Part shown: piece after piece, positions 59,503 to 64,000 of the stretch
How positions within the stretch are numbered: the first letter of the stretch is position 1
How the letters are laid out: every line of letters starts with the position of its first letter
DNA from: Bacteroidales bacterium
Lineage (GTDB): Bacteria > Bacteroidota > Bacteroidia > Bacteroidales > UBA932
Direction of reading: 5' to 3'
Length of the DNA: 64,000 bases
Assembly: GCA_017438975.1 (NCBI GenBank)
Contig: JAFRUH010000015.1
Span: forward strand, 1-64,000
Notes under the pieces: model-generated
What the model saw: the letters and a program-made list of their open reading frames with translations, nothing else
Told to the model about the DNA's origin: nothing
The model's database searches: none
Program-made: the position numbers and the translations under genes

Positions 59503-62500
59503 ATGGCATTTACGCACCTTCACGTCCATACCCAATACTCCATCCTCGACGGTCTTTCCTCCATCGACAACCTTTTCGACCGCGCGGAGGAACTGGGCAT
59601 GAAGGGGCTCGCCATCACGGACCACGGCAACATGTACGGGGTCAAGGAGTTCTTCAAGTACGCCGGGAAGCACCCGGACATCAAGCCGATCATCGGCTGC
59701 GAGGTCTATGTCACCCGGCATTTCGACCACCGCATCAAGGACAACGACCACCGGAGATACTACCACCTCATCCTGCTCGCCAAGAACTACGAAGGCTACC
59801 GGAACCTGATGAAGATCGTCTCCACGGGGCACGTCGAAGGCATGTACTACAAACCCCGCGTCTCCCACGAGGTGATCGAGAAATACCACGAGGGGCTGAT
59901 CTGTTCCTCCGCCTGCATGGCCGGCGAAATCGCGAGGGATCTCCTGGACGGAGACCTCAAGGCCGCCGACGAGGCCGTGGAATGGCACAAGCGGGTCTTC
60001 GGAGACGACTACTACCTCGAGGTCATGTACCACAAGACCGAGGTCCCGGGGCTCTCCCAGGACGTCTACGAAGGACAGTGCGCCTATGTTCCCGGCGTAT
60101 TCCAGCTCGCCGAAAAGCACGGGGTCAAGGTCATCGCGACCAACGACGTCCATTTCGTCCGCAAGGAGGACGGCCCGGCCCACGACCGGCTCATCTGCCT
60201 GACCACCAACGCCTTCATCGACGATCCGGACCGGCTCCGCTATACCCAGCAGGAGTTCCTCAAGAGCGAGGAAGAGATGCGCGCCCTCTTCCCGGACCAC
60301 CCGGAAGCGATCGACAACACCCAGGAGATCCTCGACAAGGTCGAGCGGTACAGCATCGACCGGGATCCGGTCCTGCCGGTCTTCGAGATCGACCCGGAGT
60401 TCCTGAAGGACATCGATGCGCACATGGAACAGTACAAAGAGGTCATCGACGCCGGAAAATGCGACAAGAACGGCAAATACCGCGGAGACGGGTTCTGCCA
60501 TTCGGTCGCCTTCCTCTGCCACCTGACCTACAAGGGCGCCCATGAACGGTATGGAGAAACCCTCACCGACGAGCAGAAGGACAGGATTGATTTCGAGCTG
60601 AAAACAATCTCCCGGATGGGCTTCCCGGACTACTTCCTGATCGTCCAGGACTATATCCGGGCGTCCCGCGAGATGGGGTCCATGGTGGGCCCGGGGCGTG
60701 GGTCGGCCGCTGGATCGGTGGTCGCGTACTGCCTCCGGATCACGAACCTCGACCCGATCCGGTACCAGCTCCTGTTCGAGCGTTTCCTGAATCCGGACCG
60801 GATCTCGATGCCGGATATCGACGTGGATTTCGAGGACCTGACCAAGGCCCATGACTATGTCGAGCGGCGGTACGGGGCCGACCACGTCTCGCGCGTGATC
60901 ACCTTCGGTACGATGGCCGCGAAAAGCGCCATCAAGGATGTCGCGCGGATCAGCCATGTCAGCATCGACGAGTCCAACCGGCTGACCAAGATGGTCCCGG
61001 ACCGGCTCAGCGAGAAGAAGGAGCGCGAGTACCCCTACAATCCGAAACTAGACAAGCTGAAACCCGGGTTCAAGGAGGTGGAAAAGGAGGTCGAAGAGGA
61101 AAGGGACGGCCAGAAAGTCGTTGTGAAGAAGCTGTACCAGCGCGGCATGGAAGATGTCGACGTGAAGATTACCCTCAAGAACTGCTACCGCCTGGTGCCC
61201 GAGTTTATCGAGGAACTCAAGAACGGTTCCGAACTGAACAAGGAGGTCCTGAAATATGCCCAGGCCCTCGAGGGCAGCGTCCGTCAGGTGGGCATGCACG
61301 CCTGCGCCACGATCATCGGCCGGGGCGACCTGACGAATTATCTCCCGATGACGCTCTCCAAGGACAAGGAAACGGGCGAGGATGTCCGGACCTCCCAGTT
61401 CGACGGGCATTACATCGAGGATGTCGGCATGCTCAAGATGGACTTCCTCGGCCTGATCACCCTCTCCATCATCCATAACTGCCTGAACCTGATCAAGGAA
61501 CGCCACGGAATCGACATCGACATCGAGGCCATCCCCATCGACGACAAGCCGACCTATGAACTGTATGGACGAGGAGACACTACGAGCGTGTTCCAGTTTG
61601 AATCCGAAGGGATGAAGAACTGGCTGCAGAAGCTGCATCCGGAACGGTTCGAGGACCTGATCGCCATGAACGCCCTCTACCGGCCGGGCCCGATGGACTA
61701 TATCCCCGATTTCGTAGACCGGAAACTCGGCCTGAAGAAGATCGAGTACGACCTTCCCGAGATGGAAGAGTTCCTGAACGACACCTACGGCGTCACCGTC
61801 TACCAGGAGCAGGTCATGCTTCTTTCCCAGAAGCTTGCCGGTTTCACGAAAGGCGAGGCGGACAAGCTCCGCAAGGCGATGGGCAAGAAGCAGATCGACA
61901 TCCTGAACTCGCTGAAAGACAAATTCATGAACGGAGGTATCGCCAACGGCCTCCCGGAAAAGACCCTGGACAAGATCTGGAAGGACTGGGAGAAATTCGC
62001 CCAGTACGCCTTCAACAAGTCCCACGCGACCTGCTACGCCTGGGTCAGCTACCAGACCGGCTGGCTCAAGTGCCACTATCCGTCCGAATTCTTCGCATCC
62101 TGCCTGACCTGCGCCAAGAGCATGGACGAAATCAAGAAGATCATGGACGACTGCCGGAACCATTCGATCAACATCCTCGGTCCGGATGTCAACGAAAGCG
62201 ACGCGACCTTCTCCGTCAACAAGAAGGGCGACGTGCGATTCGCTCTTTCCGGGATCAAGGGCTTCGGCGCCAATGTCGTCGACGCGATGCTCGCCGAGCG
62301 GAAAGAGAACGGGCCGTTCCGGGATCTCTACGATTTCGTGGAGCGGATGTGCGACTATGACAACCGGAAGGCGCAGGAGACCCTCAAGCCGGTCTCGTCC
62401 ATCAGCCGGAAGTCCCTGGAAACCCTGATTTACGCCGGCGCATTCGACAGTTTCGGCTACAAGAGGACCCAGTTCTTCCTCCCCTGCGAGAACGGGAACG

Positions 62501-63336
62501 TCTTCGTGGACGAACTGGTGCGGTACAGCGAAAACTACCGGAACGACAAGATGAACTCCGGGACGTCCCTCTTCGGGGATGTCGAAGAATTGAAGCCGGT
62601 CCGGCCGGAAATGCCGGCCATGACCGGGGAGGAGAACCTCCTGGCCCTCCTGCAGCAGGAAAAGGAACTGGTCGGCATGTTCCTTTCTTCCCACCCTCTC
62701 GACCGCTACGCCTTCCAGCTCGAGCACTTCACGAACTGCGAGCTGGTCCGGATGCAGGAGACGATTGCGTCCTGCGATGAGTCCCAGACCCCGAAACAGG
62801 GCGTGAGGATCGCCGGCATCGTGATCGCGAAGGAAACCAAGACCCAGAAAAACGGGAAGCCTTTCCTGAAGATGACCCTGGAGGACTACAGCGGCAGCTT
62901 TGAGGTCGCCGTTTTCGGAAAAGACTACGAGAAATTCCTTCCGTATGCGAACCTCCATGAGAACCTGTTCATCGAAGGAGATATCGTGGAGCGGTATTTC
63001 CTGTCTCCGGAAGAGCGCGCCATGGGGAAGAAGGCCCCCTTCACCTTCCGGCCACGGGAGGTCAACCTGCTCGGCAACATTACCGACGATTTCCTGAAGG
63101 GTTTCGTTATCGATCTGACGACCGAAATCCTGACTCCCGCGTTCCAGAAAGACCTTATGCAGATCGTCAAGTCGCATCCGGGCAAACAGCCCCTGCTGAT
63201 CAATCTGTTCGATTCCACGACGAAATACCGCATCCAGTTCCATTCCAAGAAATTCCAGGTCGGTGTCAGCACCGATTTGGTCCGGGCTTTGCACGGTATC
63301 GGCATCGAACATTATGAAGTCATTTATAAAAAGTAA
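59503..63336 (+). CDS. dnaE: DNA polymerase III alpha subunit
   Basis: This is the replicative polymerase catalytic subunit, 1277 residues. The N-terminal PHP domain (T-H-L-H-V-H-T-Q-Y-S-I-L-D-G, residues 4-17) is followed by the C-family polymerase core with the catalytic Asp pair in P-D-I-D-V-D-F (D440, D442) and G-P-G-R-G-S-A-A-G-S near residue 400. The finger/thumb region, helix-hairpin-helix and a C-terminal OB domain (about residues 1100-1200) complete it. No proofreading exonuclease domain is fused, so proofreading must come from a separate epsilon subunit or the PHP domain. The length is longer than in Proteobacteria, as usual for Bacteroidota. It has its own full promoter. Confidence 0.97.
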   Translation: MAFTHLHVHTQYSILDGLSSIDNLFDRAEELGMKGLAITDHGNMYGVKEFFKYAGKHPDIKPIIGCEVYVTRHFDHRIKDNDHRRYYHLILLAKNYEGYRNLMKIVSTGHVEGMYYKPRVSHEVIEKYHEGLICSSACMAGEIARDLLDGDLKAADEAVEWHKRVFGDDYYLEVMYHKTEVPGLSQDVYEGQCAYVPGVFQLAEKHGVKVIATNDVHFVRKEDGPAHDRLICLTTNAFIDDPDRLRYTQQEFLKSEEEMRALFPDHPEAIDNTQEILDKVERYSIDRDPVLPVFEIDPEFLKDIDAHMEQYKEVIDAGKCDKNGKYRGDGFCHSVAFLCHLTYKGAHERYGETLTDEQKDRIDFELKTISRMGFPDYFLIVQDYIRASREMGSMVGPGRGSAAGSVVAYCLRITNLDPIRYQLLFERFLNPDRISMPDIDVDFEDLTKAHDYVERRYGADHVSRVITFGTMAAKSAIKDVARISHVSIDESNRLTKMVPDRLSEKKEREYPYNPKLDKLKPGFKEVEKEVEEERDGQKVVVKKLYQRGMEDVDVKITLKNCYRLVPEFIEELKNGSELNKEVLKYAQALEGSVRQVGMHACATIIGRGDLTNYLPMTLSKDKETGEDVRTSQFDGHYIEDVGMLKMDFLGLITLSIIHNCLNLIKERHGIDIDIEAIPIDDKPTYELYGRGDTTSVFQFESEGMKNWLQKLHPERFEDLIAMNALYRPGPMDYIPDFVDRKLGLKKIEYDLPEMEEFLNDTYGVTVYQEQVMLLSQKLAGFTKGEADKLRKAMGKKQIDILNSLKDKFMNGGIANGLPEKTLDKIWKDWEKFAQYAFNKSHATCYAWVSYQTGWLKCHYPSEFFASCLTCAKSMDEIKKIMDDCRNHSINILGPDVNESDATFSVNKKGDVRFALSGIKGFGANVVDAMLAERKENGPFRDLYDFVERMCDYDNRKAQETLKPVSSISRKSLETLIYAGAFDSFGYKRTQFFLPCENGNVFVDELVRYSENYRNDKMNSGTSLFGDVEELKPVRPEMPAMTGEENLLALLQQEKELVGMFLSSHPLDRYAFQLEHFTNCELVRMQETIASCDESQTPKQGVRIAGIVIAKETKTQKNGKPFLKMTLEDYSGSFEVAVFGKDYEKFLPYANLHENLFIEGDIVERYFLSPEERAMGKKAPFTFRPREVNLLGNITDDFLKGFVIDLTTEILTPAFQKDLMQIVKSHPGKQPLLINLFDSTTKYRIQFHSKKFQVGVSTDLVRALHGIGIEHYEVIYKK

Positions 63337-63340
63337 CGAT

Positions 63341-64000
63341 ATGATGAAACGAATCCTGACAATCTTCGCCACTTTCCTGCTCTTTAGCTCGGCCTTCACG
63401 GCACAGGCACAGCTGAAGGGCAAAATCCTCAAACTGGATTTCCGTACCACGGTCGGAGAAAGAACCGGCTCCACTCCTTCCCTCAGCCTCAGCGGCGTTT
63501 CCAACAGCTCCACCCTCTCCCTGCTTTCCTTTGAAAAGGCGCTGGAGAAAGCCGCGGAGGACGATAACATCGGCATGATCTTCATGACCCCGGACAACTA
63601 CTCGGGCGGAACCGCCGCAGCGGAGGAGATCCGGAAGGCGCTCGAGAAGTTCCGCGCCAGCGGCAAGCCCGTCGTCTCGTACAGCACGAATTTCGGGACC
63701 GGCAGTTACTACCTCGCCTCGGTCGCCGACAAGGTGTTCATGAACCCCGCCGGCGAAGGGACCTTTACGGGCCTTTCCAGCCAGATGCTGTTCTACAAGG
63801 ACCTCCTCGACTCCCTCGGCCTGAACATGCAGCTGATCCGCCACGGTAAATACAAATCCGCCGGCGAGCCCTATATCCGGAACGATATCAGCCCGGAGAA
63901 CCGCGAACAGTATACGGTCATGTTGCGCTCCGTATGGACCTCCCTCCTGGAAGACATCGCCGCCTCGCGGAAAACGACCGTGGAGGCGCTCGACGCCCTG
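63341..64000 (+). CDS. sppA: Signal peptide peptidase SppA, long type (3' partial)
   Basis: Only the first 220 codons lie in the window. The N-terminus is a signal or anchor segment (residues 4-22, ending A-Q-A-Q). A ClpP/crotonase-like protease fold follows, with G-G-T-A-A-A-E-E-I near residue 87 and the catalytic Lys of the long form in G-K-Y-K-S-A-G-E-P (K172); the Ser nucleophile lies in the second half, outside the window. SppA cuts signal peptides left in the membrane after export. It starts 4 bases after dnaE; an ATG at 63344 is an alternative start. Confidence 0.9.
   Translation, partial: MMKRILTIFATFLLFSSAFTAQAQLKGKILKLDFRTTVGERTGSTPSLSLSGVSNSSTLSLLSFEKALEKAAEDDNIGMIFMTPDNYSGGTAAAEEIRKALEKFRASGKPVVSYSTNFGTGSYYLASVADKVFMNPAGEGTFTGLSSQMLFYKDLLDSLGLNMQLIRHGKYKSAGEPYIRNDISPENREQYTVMLRSVWTSLLEDIAASRKTTVEALDAL

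Noticed and set aside
61048..63597. Long minus-strand open frame across dnaE and sppA
   Set aside because: Antisense shadow of clear housekeeping genes; the same holds for 21497-23965, 56297-57562, 7005-8390 and 4494-5837.
1..64000. CRISPR arrays, insertion sequences, rRNA genes and a phosphopantetheinyl transferase
   Set aside because: Looked for and not seen; no regular spaced repeats, no transposase, no rRNA and no Sfp/AcpS-like protein in the window.

Overview
The window looks like chromosome of an uncultured, fairly GC-rich member of the Bacteroidota (Bacteroidales), probably gut or rumen associated. The evidence is consistent across the window. Many genes are preceded by the Bacteroidota -7 promoter element TAnnTTTG, some with a TTG or TTTG element 19-21 bases upstream, and few have a Shine-Dalgarno sequence. 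SecD and SecF are fused. There are Bacteroidota-type families (DUF4421, DUF2807, DUF5683-like, metzincin with DUF5117-type context, GH20 with sulfatase). The species cannot be named from the sequence alone.

Layout. 1-4.5 kb: an AT-rich accessory array of displaced RHS C-terminal toxin tips, each with a candidate immunity gene, separated by short GC-rich pieces of RHS core. 4.6-10.8 kb (+): galM-thyA-folA-two tandem NSS transporters-lipoprotein, apparently one operon. 10.8-15.2 kb (-): GH20 hexosaminidase, Ser-type sulfatase and a secreted unknown, a glycan-degrading set, with a divergent VanX-like dipeptidase at 15.3 kb. 16.1-18.1 kb: an exported UGSC-family protein. 18.1-20.0 kb (-): ECF sigma, putative anti-sigma and DUF2807. 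20.1-24.5 kb (+): small lipoproteins, a coiled-coil membrane protein and a large metzincin. 24.5-25.6 kb (-): DUF4421. 25.7-30.1 kb (+): cytidylate-kinase-like protein, RsbU/RsbW-type fusion, STAS protein and a porin. 30.1-31.4 kb (-): FAD oxidoreductase. 31.5-38.2 kb (+): a dimodular A-T-C-A-T-R NRPS predicted to release an amino-aldehyde dipeptide. 38.2-47.2 kb: DUF5683-like, EamA, DUF1295, then a minus-strand run (M49-like pseudoenzyme, SLC13, thioesterase, metallo-beta-lactamase lipoprotein, BASS transporter). 47.2-52.8 kb: a decayed accessory patch (possible structured RNA, DIP1984, broken HD gene, AAA ATPase with palindromic operators, broken Vsr, small orphans) ending at tRNA-Ser(GCT). 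52.9-64 kb: housekeeping genes (PD40/SPOR lipoprotein-like protein, secDF, outer-membrane protein, dnaE, partial sppA).

The most interesting parts are the RHS tip/immunity array with a possible clan-CD protease tip and a metallopeptidase tip, the aldehyde-releasing NRPS, the DPP III relative that has lost both zinc histidines, the palindromic operators on the ATPase gene, the candidate structured RNA at 47.25-47.43 kb, and a recurring TTG-AAA start codon that promoter positions help to recognise.
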